Shown one piece after another: positions 43,201-54,228 of a stretch of 64,000 nucleotides of DNA. The DNA comes from Closterium sp. NIES-65 (lineage: Eukaryota > Streptophyta > Zygnematophyceae > Desmidiales > Closteriaceae). Positions within the stretch are counted from its first letter, which is position 1. Each line of letters begins with the position of its first letter. The notes under the pieces were generated by a model. The model did not search any database. It saw only the letters and a program-made list of their open reading frames with translations, and was not told the origin of the DNA. Both the position numbers and the translations under genes were made by a program. The stretch covers positions 48,499 through 112,498 of the forward strand of contig CANXME010000312.1 of NCBI GenBank assembly GCA_948144175.1. The letters are read 5' to 3'.

Positions 43201-44011
43201 AACACCCTAGTACCTAAGTTTTAACTACTTCTGAGATAACACCCACTGCTGCATGTTTTTTTTTTTCAATGTCTACTGATGTTGTATGTGCGTTTGTGGC
43301 TGTGCAGATGTTACGGTGTCCGTCCATCCCAACGGTTGGATGGACGCGGACGGAGTCATCGAGTGGCTCGACGGGGCAGTGAAGCCGTTCGTCCACACCA
43401 AGTTTGGAGTGAGGCCCCGCAAAGCGATGCTCGTCTTGGATTCGTACCGCGGGCACCTGACTGCGAAGGTGAAGAAGAAGTTCGGGGAGCTGAACATCGT
43501 CCCTGCCGTTATCCCAGCTGGCTGCACCTCGGAGATTCAACCTCTGGACGTCGCGGTGAATCGCTCCTTCAAGGCATCCGTTCGACAGCTCTACCAGGAG
43601 TGGTTCGAGAGCGAGGGGGTCGACACCTTGACAAAGAAAGGTGAGAGAGGCAGGCCATGCGTGTGCTGCTTTATCAGTTTGTAGCGGTGGCTGACTTTTG
43701 ATTGTTTAAATTTTATGGCAGGCAACATCAAGAAGCCACCACCCGAGCTAACGCTCAAGTGGATATCAGCGGCTTGGAAGGCCGTGCCCAGGGACTTGAT
43801 TCAACGGGCTTTCCTCAGCTGTGGCATTAGTAACGCCCTGGATGGGTCCCAGGACAAGATCTGCCTGCAACACAGGCGCGACGAGCTTGAGGGCGACGAA
43901 ATAGACATCGACGACGACATTGCAGCAGATGGCTTTTTCTGCAACAACGTAGAAGAACCAGAGTCGGACTCTGAGGCCGACCCGGATGATCCTACCGCAG
44001 CTGATGACTAG
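40251..44011 (+). CDS. pogo-like transposase, four exons (element P)
   Basis: Cuts and joins transposon ends. Exons inferred: up to 41301, 41433-41720, 43308-43640, 43722-44011, all with GT/AG borders and matching phases. A Pro-rich N-terminus leads to an HTH region (YTSQEKLQWILKLESGHMSV, MSRQTGISRRSLAEWKTRK) and a second, CENP-B-like helical part (WTERFRRRWNLTTRAKT). The catalytic core has INADQTPLW (first Asp), LVLDSYRGHLT (second) and IQPLDVAVNRSF (third), a DDD set. The acidic C-terminus ends with TAG at 44009-44011. The start is uncertain: ATG 40251 and 40338 are in frame but TGA at 40404-40406 lies before the open part (40407 on), so another intron or a lesion must be assumed. From 40407 the exons give 601 residues. 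Confidence 0.85.
41734..41963 (+). repeat. 5' LTR of element M
   Basis: 230 bp, TGTCAGAA...TTCTGAGA, identical to 43007-43236. Shares several short blocks with the LTR of element L (63499-63707). Confidence 0.92.
41988..42791 (+). other. Interior frame of element M starting at the GGGCCCACC box
   Basis: 267 codons beginning ATG GGC CCA CC (MGPP). No recognisable domain; Ala/Pro/Gly-rich and probably a by-product of GC content. Noted because element L also opens a frame with MGPP at the same place (63755). Confidence 0.3.
43007..43236 (+). repeat. 3' LTR of element M
   Basis: 230 bp, identical to the 5' copy; TAACA follows. Confidence 0.92.
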
Positions 44012-44310
44012 ATTACGTAGATCTAGAAATTGCTGTAGCCTGTGAGACTCGTAGGTAGATTTAGAACTGTAATTAGAAAAAACTGTAGATAAACTAACTT
44101 TGTATTTAATTAGATAAAAATATAAGTTGTTAATGTGGTTAGTGAAGTTTGTAGAAAAAACATATTTAAAAAAGTGGCGGTTATAATGTGTAAGGTACAG
44201 GTATGCGGCTATAATCCGTACGACTCTAGGGTATGCGCTTATAATCGAGGAGGGGATATAAGCGCCATATGCCAATTAGAAGCGCCAGGCGCTTATCCTA
44301 GGGTGGCGCT

Positions 44311-44329
44311 TATATCCGGGGGGTGACGG
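44311..44329 (-). repeat. Right terminal inverted repeat of P
   Basis: 19 bp, perfect complement of the left end. Just inside are repeats of GGCGCTTAT/ATAAGCGCC at about 44233, 44258, 44282, 44289 and 44304. Confidence 0.95.
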
Positions 44330-44388
44330 TATATATAAGGCTAAACAAGCAAGAGCAGGTATATATATATGTAAGAGTACAAGCAAGG

Positions 44389-45936
44389 TCAAGGGGTGAG
44401 CAAGTGAGGCAAGACAGGCACAAGACCCAGCTGAGTGCAGAAGCGCTGATGATCAGAAAGCAGAAGTGCCTTGGTGAAAACATCAGCAGTGTTGGCCTCA
44501 GAGGCCACGTACGCAAGTCGCAACTAACCACGCTGCTGCAACTCACGAGCAAGAAAGTAGCGGAGAGCAATGTGCTTCGTTCTGTGCTCCAGGCGCTGCT
44601 CCCGACACAAGGCTAGCATGGCCTTGTTGTCTACGTACAGCACCGGAGGAGAACGAGGCGGCTCTCCGAGGTCAGTCAGCAGGTAGGTAAGCCAGCGAAG
44701 CTCCTGTGCAGCCATGGCCACATCGTAGATCTCAGCCTCACAACTGGAGCCGAGAACAGAAGACGAGCGAGTAGCCCGCCACGAAACAGAGCCGGAACCA
44801 AGGCTGAAGGTGTAACCCTGTGACGACCACTGCATAGCCTGGTCGTCTGCCCAAGAAGCGTCCGCGTGCCCAGTGAGGACCACTGGACTCCGCCCTCCAA
44901 GCACTAGCCCCATGCCCGACGTACTGCACAAGTAGCGCAACACCCTCTTCGCTGCAGCCATGTGCTCTGGTCGGTGTCTCCCAGGAGCAACATAGCGTGC
45001 AAGAATGCTAAGAGGGTATGGAAGGTCAGGTCGTGTGCAGGTCATCAGGTACATGAGGCAGCCAACAAGCTCTGGGTACGGGCCACTCGACTCTACAGAC
45101 TCATCCGAAGGCAGAGCTGAGAGTGAGTGGCGAGTAGACAGAGGAGTGGCCTGAGGCGAGGAGTACGTGGAGCCGAAGCGCTGAAGGACCTGCTGCACCA
45201 TGTGTGACTGAGTCAGGGTAATGGTGCGGCGTGCTCTGTCCCGGGTGATCTGCAAGCCAAGGTAGCTGCGCAGTTCACCCAGGTCAGTGCACGTGTGTCT
45301 CTTCTGCAGCTCGGACTTCACGTGGGCGAGTCCAGCAGTGTCAGCTGTGGCAAAGACCAAGTCGTCGACGTACACGAAGATGTAGAACGGCGGCAGAGAG
45401 GTGTCGGTGCGTAGAAACAACGACGGGTCAGCAGTAGAGGGAGCAAACCCAAGAGCCGCAAGTGTAGTCCTCAGTGTGTCGTGCCACTCGCGCGGTGCCT
45501 GGCGGAGACCGTAGACTGGCCGTCGGAGGCTCCACTGGGTGCCAGGAGGGAAAGTCCCAGTGAAGCCAGGTCGACGGCGCAACCAGATCTCCTCGTGCAG
45601 GCTACCCTGCAGGAAAGCAGTGCTGAAGTCCAGGGAGTGAAGCTCGTAGTCACGCTGAGCGGCTACGTGTAGCAGCACCCGAAGAGTGGTCATCTTCGGG
45701 GTGGGAGAGAAGGTCTGAAAGTAGTCAACTCCCTGCCGATGACTGAAGCCACGAGCCACGTACCGCGCCTTGAAGACAGGTGGACAGCCCGGCGGCCGCT
45801 TCACCCTGAAGATCCACATGTCACTGACGATGTTCGCCCCAGGAGGGGGAAGCGCGTCAACGTAGGTGCCTGTGGACTTCCAGGAAGCCATCTCTGCATC
45901 CATACCTGCCTGCCACCGAGAGGAGTAGGGACCCAC
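44389..45936 (-). pseudogene. copia RT and RNase H (element E)
   Basis: Opens near 45936 (GPYSSRWQAGMDAEMASWKS), with WIFRVKRPPG, FSTAFLQG and YVDDLVFA intact. RNase H has LTGHADASWADDQAMQWSS, where relatives have QATQRSS, so no stop here. TAG at 44524-44526 replaces Gln of QQRGQLRLAYV; the frame then continues to TGA at 44389-44391, the usual end of this family. RT looks catalytically complete. Confidence 0.9.
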
Positions 45937-47114
45937 TACGGCCTCCGCGTAAGAGCGCGGAGTCGGGATGTCTAGTGCATCCGGGTCTCCCTCAGGGGTA
46001 AGCAGTACGGACGCGTGACAGTAGGACTGGCAGTACGAAGAGAGTCCGACTCAGGGTCGGCAAGCACAGGAAGAGAGGACTCAGGAGGAGAGGGCAAAGG
46101 GGCACGCAGAAGAGCAGAGGATAGACGCAGAGACATCCGGTGCGTGCCAGGGACAGGAGGAGGACGCTGACGCGAACTGCGACCACTAGTGCGAGCAGCA
46201 CGAACAGGCGACGCAGGACAAGACGCAGGCTCACGACGCTCAGCAAGACCTCCAGTAGGACCAGTGTACGGAGAAGGAGAAGGCAGTGGGGAGACCGGTG
46301 GTAACTGCGACTGCGACTGGACAGGCGGTGGACACTCTAAGGGAGGAGGAAGACCAAGAACTTGGTGAAGGAGCGGAACAAAGTACGCCCGAGGCCGCGC
46401 GGCGACTCCAGACACAGCAGGGACAGCACCAGTACCCCCAGCGGCTGCACCTGCGTCAACAACACCTCCAGCTCCAGTACCTCCAGCAGCACCAGTAGCA
46501 CCGGCAGCAGGACCGCCGCCAGGACTGAAAGCAGTAGCCTCAGCGCCAACACCCTCAGCAGCTCCGACTCCAGTAGCACTCGCAGGACTAGCACCTCCCA
46601 GACCGGCGGCACCAGCACCCTCAGCAGTCGAAGAAGCACCAGCTCCAGTAGTACGCCTCCAGCGCCGGGCAAACCACTCGCGCATCTCCTGTGGAGAGAG
46701 TGGCTCCCGCCGAGACGAAGCACCCGGAGAACCAGCAGGCCCAGCACCGCCAGACGCCACACGAGCAGGTCCAGCGGCCGCGGGCTCCGCACCCCCAGTC
46801 TCAGTAGCTCCAGACTCAGCACCCCCAGGCTCAGCAGCTCCAGACGCAGCACCCCCAGGCGAAGGACCCTCAGGCTCAGCACCCCCAGTCGTAGCACCCC
46901 CAGGATCAGCACCCCAAGTCGTAGCACCCCCAGGCTCAGCACCCCCAGGCTCAGCACCCCTAGTCGCAGCATCCCCAGACCCAGCACCCCCAGGCTCAGC
47001 ACCCACGCGCGCAGCACCCTTAGAGTCAGCACCCCCAGGCTCAGCACCCGCAGCAGTACCAGAGTCACTAGGAACCTCGACTGGCTCAACTGCATCTACC
47101 TGGGACACACCTTA
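45937..47114 (-). pseudogene. copia integrase-RT linker (element E)
   Basis: GGAEP-type repeats (15-bp minisatellite, about 46790-47050), one SPQEMREWFARRWRR motif (near 46660-46700), then a Pro/Ser-rich part. A deletion of roughly 200 bp after SPTVTR (near 46010) removes the FAARCRLDY segment found in B and F and shifts the frame into RT. TAA at 47112-47114 replaces Ser of APSGVSQ. Confidence 0.82.
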
Positions 47115-48977
47115 AGGGGCAGGACCCTGAGGGGGGAGCGGGTCTACCTGGGGGGGACCTGGCACAAGGAAGTGCGGTGGCGGGGGGAGGGAAGGAGTGC
47201 GGTAGGGGAAGAGGCGGTAGTAGGGTACTGACTCATCGAACGTGACGTCCTGGACACGACGAGAGGTGGGGTGGTAGAACTGCCACCCAGGGGTGTTAGG
47301 GGGGAAGCCAAGGAAGACACAGGGAGCAGCACGAGGGGACAGCTTGTCCGCAGACAAGTCGCGGACAAACGCCCGAGATCCCCAGACACGGAACGCAGAC
47401 GCATCGCCGACCTTCCCCGTCCACAGCAAGGCTAGGGAGGTCTCCGGTCTGGAGACCCTGGGGTGAAGGTTGATCTGATGCGCCGCGTACCGAACCGCAA
47501 ACGGCCACAGAAAATGGGGGGCAGCCGCATGCATCATGGACGTACGAGCGACGTCCATGACCATGCCAATGCGGCGCTCAGCAATCCCATTTTGGTGTGG
47601 AGAGTCCGGGAGCGTAAAGGTCTGGCGGATGCCTCGCGCACGACAGTAGGCTCGCAGAAGGCCAGAGGAGAACTCTCCGCATCGGTCAGAGTGCAGACGC
47701 AGAACAGGAAAGTCCGAGCCGAAGCTCCTCCTGAGCTGGAGACGAGCTGCGCGGATCCAGTCGATCAACAACTCAGCGACATCACCCTTGCTGCGCAAGG
47801 GGAAGACTGTGGTGTAACGCGAGTAGTCGTCAACCACCAGCAGGAAGTAGCGCTCGTGACCCTCTCCACGTACGCGGGCCGGGCCCCACACGTCCATGTG
47901 AAGCGTCTGCAATGGGGCCTCTGTGGGGGGAAACTGAGAGGTGTGAGGGGCAGCTCGGAGCCGCCCCTCGACACAGGGGACACAGGAAGGACCAGGCCCC
48001 GGAGGAAGGGGAGGGAGGGACCGGGGAAGACCAGAGACAAGGACACGGGAAGCCATGCCTCGGAGACGAGGCAGGGAGGGGTGACCAAGACGGTGGTGCC
48101 AGAGGAGAGTCTCGTGAGACAGGAGGCGACACGAGCAGGGGGCAGACTCAGGACCAGACCTGGACGCTGCAGCAAACACCTGACCCGACGCAGCTACCTT
48201 ACCAGACGCAGTGACTGGAGGAGACTCAGTGGTCAAGGTGTACAGGCTCGACCCCGGCCGACGAGTAAACGTGGCCAGGTGTCGGCCTGTCCGAGCGTCC
48301 GTGCAGTGGGTCACCCGCTGACTCGCAGGAGTGAACTGGTGAACCCCCGTATCCTGCAGGTCAGCACCACTCACCAAGTTTGTAGAGAACGAGGGGAGGT
48401 AAAGACCAGACAAGGTGCCAGAGGGGGCAGCCGGACACGGGAGGACAGTGGAGAAGTGAGAGAGGACAGGACCCCCAGAGGGGTCTGCCAAGGAGACTGC
48501 AACTGGCCGACCAAGCGGCGTGAGTGTGGTGCGGTCTCGAAAGAAGGAGCGAGAAGCCCCTGAGTCAAGTGTGAAGGTGAGGGAGGCCGAAGCCGACGTG
48601 GTACCTGAGAGCGCAGACTCACCAGCACCTAAGGGCGCGGACGCACTGGCACCTAGAGCAGCAGCCTCACCAGTACCTAGAGCAGCAGTACCAATGCCCG
48701 GGTCGGGCGGGAAACACCGGTAACAGTCACCCTCATCACTAATAGTCACAGCATACATGGCAGCAAGGATAGCATCAAAGTCAAGATCAAACATAGCTAC
48801 GCCTGCCCTAGACAGCTCTCCCCAGCGGGGGATCTCACTAGCCTCCGGGAACTGCTGACGCCAAGCGTTCGTTAGGCGGCCAAAGCAACGCTGGGTGGGG
48901 TGAGCACCCCCACACTGCTCACCCGCGCGGTCGCCGGAGCGGAGGACGTAGGTGCACGGGCCAAAACCCCCACCACG
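47115..48977 (-). pseudogene. copia nucleocapsid end, protease and integrase (element E)
   Basis: Same frame as gag, after a TAG. It begins RGGGFGPCTYVLRSGDRA, with the full C-13-C-3-H-4-C motif. Protease LDSGASRSFFRDRT is near 48545. Integrase has WHHRLGHPSLPRL, MDVWGP, HSDRCGEF (Gly to Cys beside the second Asp) and NGIAERR. Open for more than 600 codons. Confidence 0.88.
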
Positions 48978-50087
48978 CTAACGCTGCGTGTACCACTCAC
49001 GGAGCTGCTGAGGAAGGGGGATGTCCCGAGAACGCTGCTGCTGCTGCTGGCGCTGACCACTCCCGGAGCCGCTCCGCTGAGAAGTACCACCCCGACCAGC
49101 TCCACCTCCTCCACCACCGGCGCCTCCACCTCCGCCGCCACAGCCGCCTCCGCTCCCACTGCTACCGCCACCGCCGCCTCCGCCTCCGCCGCTGCCACCG
49201 CCACCTCCACCCCCGCCACCACTCCCACCGCCACCCCCACTCCCCCCGCCGCCCCCACCGCCACCTCCACCACCCCCGCTAGCCCCACCCGCGCCCTTGC
49301 CCCCCTTGCCCTTGCCAGAGCGGCGTCTCCCGCTAGGGGCAGACGCCGCACCGACCGACTCAAGACCAACGAGGTCGGCCGCAGCAGCAGAGGCGACAGA
49401 GGGCAAAAGGGGGGAAGGGGAACACCCCTCAAAGATGGGGGTGCGAGGGTCACCACGAGAGGCTCCTACAGCAACTATGCTCTTCTCCGCTGCGGGGAGG
49501 GCCTTCTCTAGGAGGTCAACAGTGAGAGTAGTGGGACAGACTGAGAGGAAGTGGTCCCTGACTACGCGAAGGGAGTCAAGGAGGCAAGTGACTATATAGT
49601 AGAGAGTGATGTACATGGGGGGGGGATTCTTGGCGCAGAACTCAGCAGGAAGTGCGGCGCGGTAGCGAGTGTCACTAGTGCGGAGGTGCGTAACGAGGTC
49701 AGCGACTGTGGGAAAGGCAGCAAGGTCAGGAAAGAGGTACGGTAGCATGAGGCGGCTCAGTGCAGCAGTGGCAGGGGAAGAGTACCGCGCAACTACAGCG
49801 TCGTATAAGGTGTGAGCACTCTTGTACTGACTAGAGTGCGCGCGCTCAGAGGTAGGCAGGTGGCGACGCACAGCAAGACGTGCAACAGCATCGCGCGTGG
49901 CCCACTGGGAGCGAACAGTGGGGTCAGCATCAGCAGCCGGGGCAGGAGAGGCGCCAGAGGTGAGGTCAAAGAGGGAGAGACCGTCTGCCCTATTGCACTG
50001 TAAGAAGAGCTGCAGGTCATCTACCCAAACCTCAAAGTCAATGGCTCGACCCTCAGCGTCAAAAGCGAGAACACTAGGGGAAGCCAT
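48978..50087 (-). pseudogene. copia Gag (element E), ends in TAG at a Gln position
   Basis: ATG at 50087 (MASPSVLAFDAEGRAIDF). The most complete Gag of its clade here: capsid-like residues 1-200, in frame through the C run that breaks H and F (NPPPMYITL, 9 C), SIVAVGASRGDP, a long Gly/Ser tract and PQQLREWYTQR. TAG 48978-48980 falls where F has Gln (GRQRGGG), and the same frame continues. As a 369-residue protein it would lack the Cys/His motif. Confidence 0.85.
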
Positions 50088-50259
50088 GACAGCAGTAGAC
50101 TAGTGAGACCAACTGTAGGACAGGGGCAGTGTAGTGTCAGAAGCGCTGGTCTCACCAGACAGGGCAAGTCGGGCAGCTCAGTATTGCAGTTTCACGGCAA
50201 CACGGCTGCTCGGACGGCTCAGTAGCGACTGCGGCTCCGCGGCACCGGCGACTCGGCTG

Positions 50260-51240
50260 ATCAGGCGGCTCGGGCGGCTCGGGCGGCTCGGGCGGCTCAG
50301 GCGGCTCGGGTGGCTCAGGCGGCTTGGGCGGCTCGGGCGACTCGGGCGGCTCGGGTGTCTCGGGCGGCTCGGGCGGCTCGGGCGGCTCGGGCTGTTCTGG
50401 CAGCTCGGGCGGCGCGGGCGGTGTAGGGCGACAGGTCCGCTGGTGAACGGTGGCGGGGCCGCTGAGTAGGGCGGCGGGGCCGCAGGAGTAGGGCGGCGGG
50501 GCCGTAGGAGTAGGGCGGCGGGGCCGCAGGAGTAGGGCGGCGGGGCCGCAGGAGTAGGGCGGGCCGGGGGCCGCAGGAGTATGGGCGGTGGGGCCGCAGG
50601 AGTAGGGCGGCGGGGGCCGCAAGGAGTAGGGCGGCGGAGCGCAGGAGCAGGGGCGGCGGGTCCGCAGGAGTAGGGCGGCGGGGCTGCTGCAGAAGGGGCG
50701 GCGAGGCCGCTGAGCCGGGCGGCGGGGCCGCGAGGTAGGGCGAACGGGGCCGCGAGGGTAGGGCGGCGGGGGCCGCGAGGTAGGGCGGCGGGGCCGCGAG
50801 GTAGGGCGGCGGGGCCACGAGGTAGGGCGGCGGGGCCGCGAGGTAGGGCGGCGGGGCCGTCGAGGTAGGGCGACGGGGCCGCGAGGTTAGAGCGGCGGGC
50901 CGCTGAGGTAGGGCGCGGGGCCCGCGAGGTAGGGCGACGGGGCCGAGAGGTAGGGGCGGCGGGGCCGAGAGGTAGGGCGGCGGGGGCCGCGAGGTAGGGC
51001 GGCGGGGCCGCGAGGTAGGGCGGCGGGGCCGCGAGGTAGGGCGACGGGGCCGCGAGGTAGAGCGGCGGGGCCGCGAGGTAGGGCGGCGGGGCCGCGAGGT
51101 AGGGCGGCGGGGGCCGCGAGGTAGGGCGGCGGGGCCGCGAGGTAGGGCGGCGGGGCCGCGACGACGGGCGGCGTGAGCGAAGCGACGGGTGGCGGGGCCG
51201 AGGCGACGCGCGGCGGGGCCGCTTGGGGAAAGGGGCCGCT
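50260..51240. repeat. GC-rich tandem repeats in leader of element E
   Basis: 50265-50405: 9-bp GGCGGCTCG units. 50450-51160: about 19-bp units of GGCGGGGCCGCGAGGTAGG and variants, some 35 copies. A frame starting in the LTR stays open across them on the minus strand. Confidence 0.85.
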
Positions 51241-51325
51241 AGGGCAGCTCGACGAGGTGAGAGCCCGAAGTGCGACTCGGGCGGAGCGCGCTTCGGGCAG
51301 GAAAAAAAAAAAAAAAGGTCGATGT

Positions 51326-51370
51326 GGTGGGCCCTAGGCACAGTTCCCACGGGGGATCTGCTCGATACCA
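51326..51370 (-). promoter_or_regulatory. Leader signal of element E: PBS, decayed hairpin, GGGCCCACC box
   Basis: Minus strand: TGGTATCGAGC, then an inverted repeat of the H/F type with mismatches (GATCCC against GGGAAC), then GGGCCCACC (51326-51334), poly-T and CCTGCCC. Confidence 0.55.
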
Positions 51371-51491
51371 TGAGAAGATGTGAACGAGAATGAATGACTA
51401 AGGAATGGATGTGATACAAATATGCAACCCTAGAAATGTGTACCCCATATGGGCTACCCCACTATAGCCTACACAATATTATAATTTGACA
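51371..51491 (-). repeat. 5' LTR of copia element E
   Basis: 121 bp, TGTCAAAT...TCTCA on the minus strand; CTAGT follows at 51492-51496. Confidence 0.88.
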
Positions 51492-51512
51492 CTAGTGGGT
51501 AGCCTAGCCTGT

Positions 51513-52116
51513 CTAGGATCTTTGCAAGGCTTAACTCAGAATAGAAGTGTTTGTAGTTGCGGAAGCGTTTTAATGACAAGTGTTGAACCACCTTGCGCTA
51601 GTATGTGAGGGCAAGATAGAATGATTATAGAAAAGTAGTACACGCCTTTTATAAGATTACAAGGAATATGAAAGAGTGCAACTAATAACTGTTTTACTGT
51701 TGCTATTGCGGTTTGATACAGTGACTCGGGCAACTGCTCAATAGCGAGTTACTTGTTTGTCCTTGCTGTCACCAGGGTCCTCGACATCAAACATTTTTGT
51801 CTGTTTGTCTTAGTTTGCAGACGGTTTTTTTTGGATTAATCTGATGGGCAAGTCAGAATCAGACAAAAGTTTTTTTTTTGCCCGGGGGACCCGCTTGATG
51901 GATCAGACATCCCTCGGATCCTAGCGAGGACCCTGGGTGTCGCGCTGTATTTGTCAAGTCAAAGGTCAGCGACCTTTGACCTTCGCGTAACCTCCAGCAG
52001 TTACATTTTATGTCAACCTCCGATGGTTTGACTCGCCGTTGCTTTGTTGTAGTTTGCTTCACTTGCAGTTCAGTGTTTCGACACATCAGAAGCGCTGAAG
52101 TCACTTGTTTCCAACA
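51513..52116 (-). repeat. 3' LTR of element I
   Basis: Starts TGTTGGAAACAAG on the minus strand at 52116 and shares blocks with C's LTR (GACTCGGGCAACTGCTC, CTTTTATA). About 600 bp, longer than C's 421 because of extra sequence around 51770-51960. Confidence 0.75.
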
Positions 52117-53974
52117 CTCCCCTTTGCTTCTCGAGTGTCGCTGCTGGTGACATGGCTTTGTCCAGTCAGCAGCATGCAGTACTCGAACTTCAGTTTTCCG
52201 AGCTTCTTGGTTAAGTAATCGGTTGTCGTCTCGGACGTGGGACAGTAGGACAGCTCGAGTCTTCCCTTCTCAATCTCGTCCTTCACGAAGAAATATCGCA
52301 GGGCGATGTGCTTTGTTCTGTTCGCGAATCCATTCTTGTTGGCGCTGCGATTGCTGACTGGTTGTCGCAGAACAGGGAAAAGCTGGGTAACTGGGCCAAC
52401 TTCCTTGGTGGCTGAGCAGAGTGCGATATATTCGGCTTCAGTTGAGGAGAGAGCAATTAGTTCCTGCTTGCTCGACTGCCACGTGATAGGTCCGATAGGC
52501 ACGAGTCGGTAGATGTAGCCGGTCCGTGAGCGCCTGTTATCAGAGTCGCCGGCATGGTCAGCATCGACGTAGTCGATTAGCTTGGGCGTTGAGGTTCTGG
52601 TCTTGTGGTAGGTTAGACTAATCGTCGGGGTGCTGACGAGGTAGTGAAGCGCGCGGTCGAGCTTTGCCATGTGTTCTGCTTCAGGTTTCTTAAGGTAGGT
52701 GGCGAGTTGGCTCGCTAAGTACGATAGATCTGGTCGACAGGTAACGGCTGCAAAAAGGAGACATCCCAGCTTTCGCTGGTAGTCGCGTATGCCGGCGGGC
52801 TTGAGCGGAGCGGAGGCTTACTTGTGATTTCCGGCGGTGTAGCGATATGGCGTGGAGATAGTGGTTGGGGTGAGTCCGAAGCGCTTGGCGATAGTGTCGG
52901 CGTATTTCGCGGCGCAGAGGTAGATCGCGTTCTCTTCTTCTTGAATGTTGAGTCCGAGGTATTGTGTTACGGTGGATGAGACGGTGAGCGTAAGTCCCGC
53001 TGCAGCTCCCCTTCGAACCAAGTTGTGATGCCATTGGTCGAGCCGATGTAGAGTAGGTCATCCACGTAGACGATCAGCAGGATGTAGTCGATGCCTTTCG
53101 TGAGCCGATACATGCCCTGGTCGTGCGGTAGCTGGCGGAATCCGATGCGGATGAGTCGCGCGTGTAAGTATTGCTGCTACAATCTCGGGGCCTGTTTGAT
53201 GCCATACAGGGACTTCAGTAGCTGACAAACTTGGTTGGGTTCTGCGTTGGAGCCGTGTGGTTGCTCGACGAAGATTTCAGCATCGACGCGTGCGTACAGA
53301 AAGGCGTTGGCAACGTCGATTTGGCGTAGTTTCTTCTTCTTCATGGCGGCTATCCCGAGGAGAATCCGCAGAAAGGTGTGTCGGCTGACCGGCGCAAACG
53401 TTTCGGTGAAGTCCCGTCCGTGCTCTTGGTCGAAGCCGTGTACGACCCATCGCGCCTTGAATTTGTCGATGGTGCCGTCTGCTTTGGTTTTCACACGGAA
53501 AACCCATTTCCCGGTGAGGATTTTCTTGTTGCGTGCCACGCCGATGGGAACAATTTTCCAGCGCTCTTCCAGCGCTTTTAACTCCTTGTCCATGGCTTCG
53601 CGCCATTTTTCCCTGTGCTCCCCCCCCAGAGCCTACTGAATCGTGGCAGGCTCTTTAGGTGGTGCCGTGCCATGGACTGCGGTGACGAGCCCGAGTATCT
53701 GGAGTCCACTCTGTGTATAGCGGGGGAGATTTGCGTCCTCGGGATAAGCCGTTTCGTCTCCTGCTTCTGGATCAGGTGTGAAATTGGGTCCTATGCATTC
53801 TGCTTCATTGGTGTTGACTCGTGCGTGTGTAACGTAATCAGTGTCAGCGAAGTCGTAGAAGAATTTGGCGTTGATGCTTTCGCGAGGGTTGTCGTCATCC
53901 ATTGGGATATCTACCGAACAGTAGGGAAGAGGTCCGGGTTCTTCCAAAGCTCCGTCTACGGGGTGTCGTCCCAC
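52117..53974 (-). pseudogene. copia RT and RNase H remnants (element I)
   Basis: Pieces in different frames. RNase H 52117-52670: DYVDADHAGDSDNRRSRT, SSTEAEYIAL, TKHIALRYFFV, ending VGNK with TGA. RT 52690-53600: WVFRVKTKADGTIDKFKARW, FAPVSRHTF, VANAFLYA, YGIKQAPRL; the YVDD box lies in a frame-shifted part near 53050. 53633-53974 corresponds to the integrase C-terminal region of C. Not functional. Confidence 0.82.
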
Positions 53975-54228
53975 TCAACTTCGTCTTCTAGCGAAGCGAA
54001 GGCTCTGTCTCCACGAAAGCCACCTGTGGGGTCTCGTTCTTCTTCTAGGTTGGCAAGGTATGTCGGGAGTGTGAGTCTTTCGTAGAAAATCACGTCACGT
54101 GCTGCCACTGTTTCCTTGGTGTTGATGTAAAAAATTTTCCATGCGTTGTAGTGTTTCTTGATGCCCAGGTGTAGTCCCCACTGTGCCCGTTGGGAGAATC
54201 GGCCGGCTCGTGCAGCTGTGGGTCGGTA

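Larger units (their letters stand above)
41734..43236 (+). mobile_element. Non-autonomous LTR element M (TRIM-like), in intron 2 of P transposase
   Basis: 1503 bp: two 230-bp LTRs (41734-41963, 43007-43236) that I read as identical, flanked by TAACA (41729-41733, 43237-43241). Primer site TGGTATCGAGC follows the first LTR; a polypurine stretch (TTATGGGGGCG) precedes the second. The 1043-bp interior has no gag or pol domains. LTR ends are TG...GA rather than TG...CA. It lies between the GT (41721) and AG (43307) of intron 2, so it need not break the transposase. Confidence 0.93.
39763..44329 (+). mobile_element. pogo-like DNA transposon P, nested in E
   Basis: Perfect 19-bp terminal inverted repeats (CCGTCACCCCCCGGATATA at 39763; its complement ends at 44329) flanked by TA on both sides (39761-39762, 44330-44331), the target preference of Tc1/mariner/pogo. 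It carries an intron-containing transposase with an HTH domain and a DDE_1 core. Subterminal GGCGCTTAT motifs repeat at both ends. Flanking sequence joins up as the AT-rich 3' UTR of E. Element M is inside its second intron. Confidence 0.95.
39520..51491 (-). mobile_element. Ty1/copia retrotransposon E, host of pogo element P
   Basis: Minus-strand element with 5' LTR 51371-51491 (121 bp) and a shortened 3' LTR 39520-39612 (93 bp), flanked by CTAGT on both sides (39515-39519, 51492-51496). P (39763-44329) sits in its 3' UTR. Without P it is about 7.4 kb. Gag is in frame; pol has three stops and one deletion of about 200 bp in the linker. Confidence 0.92.

Noticed and set aside
47463..48563. 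366-codon frame antisense to integrase/protease of E, with similar ones in F (19340-20443) and H (6681-7628)
   Set aside because: Exact complement of conserved coding sequence with GC-rich codons; similarity between copies follows from conservation of the sense strand.
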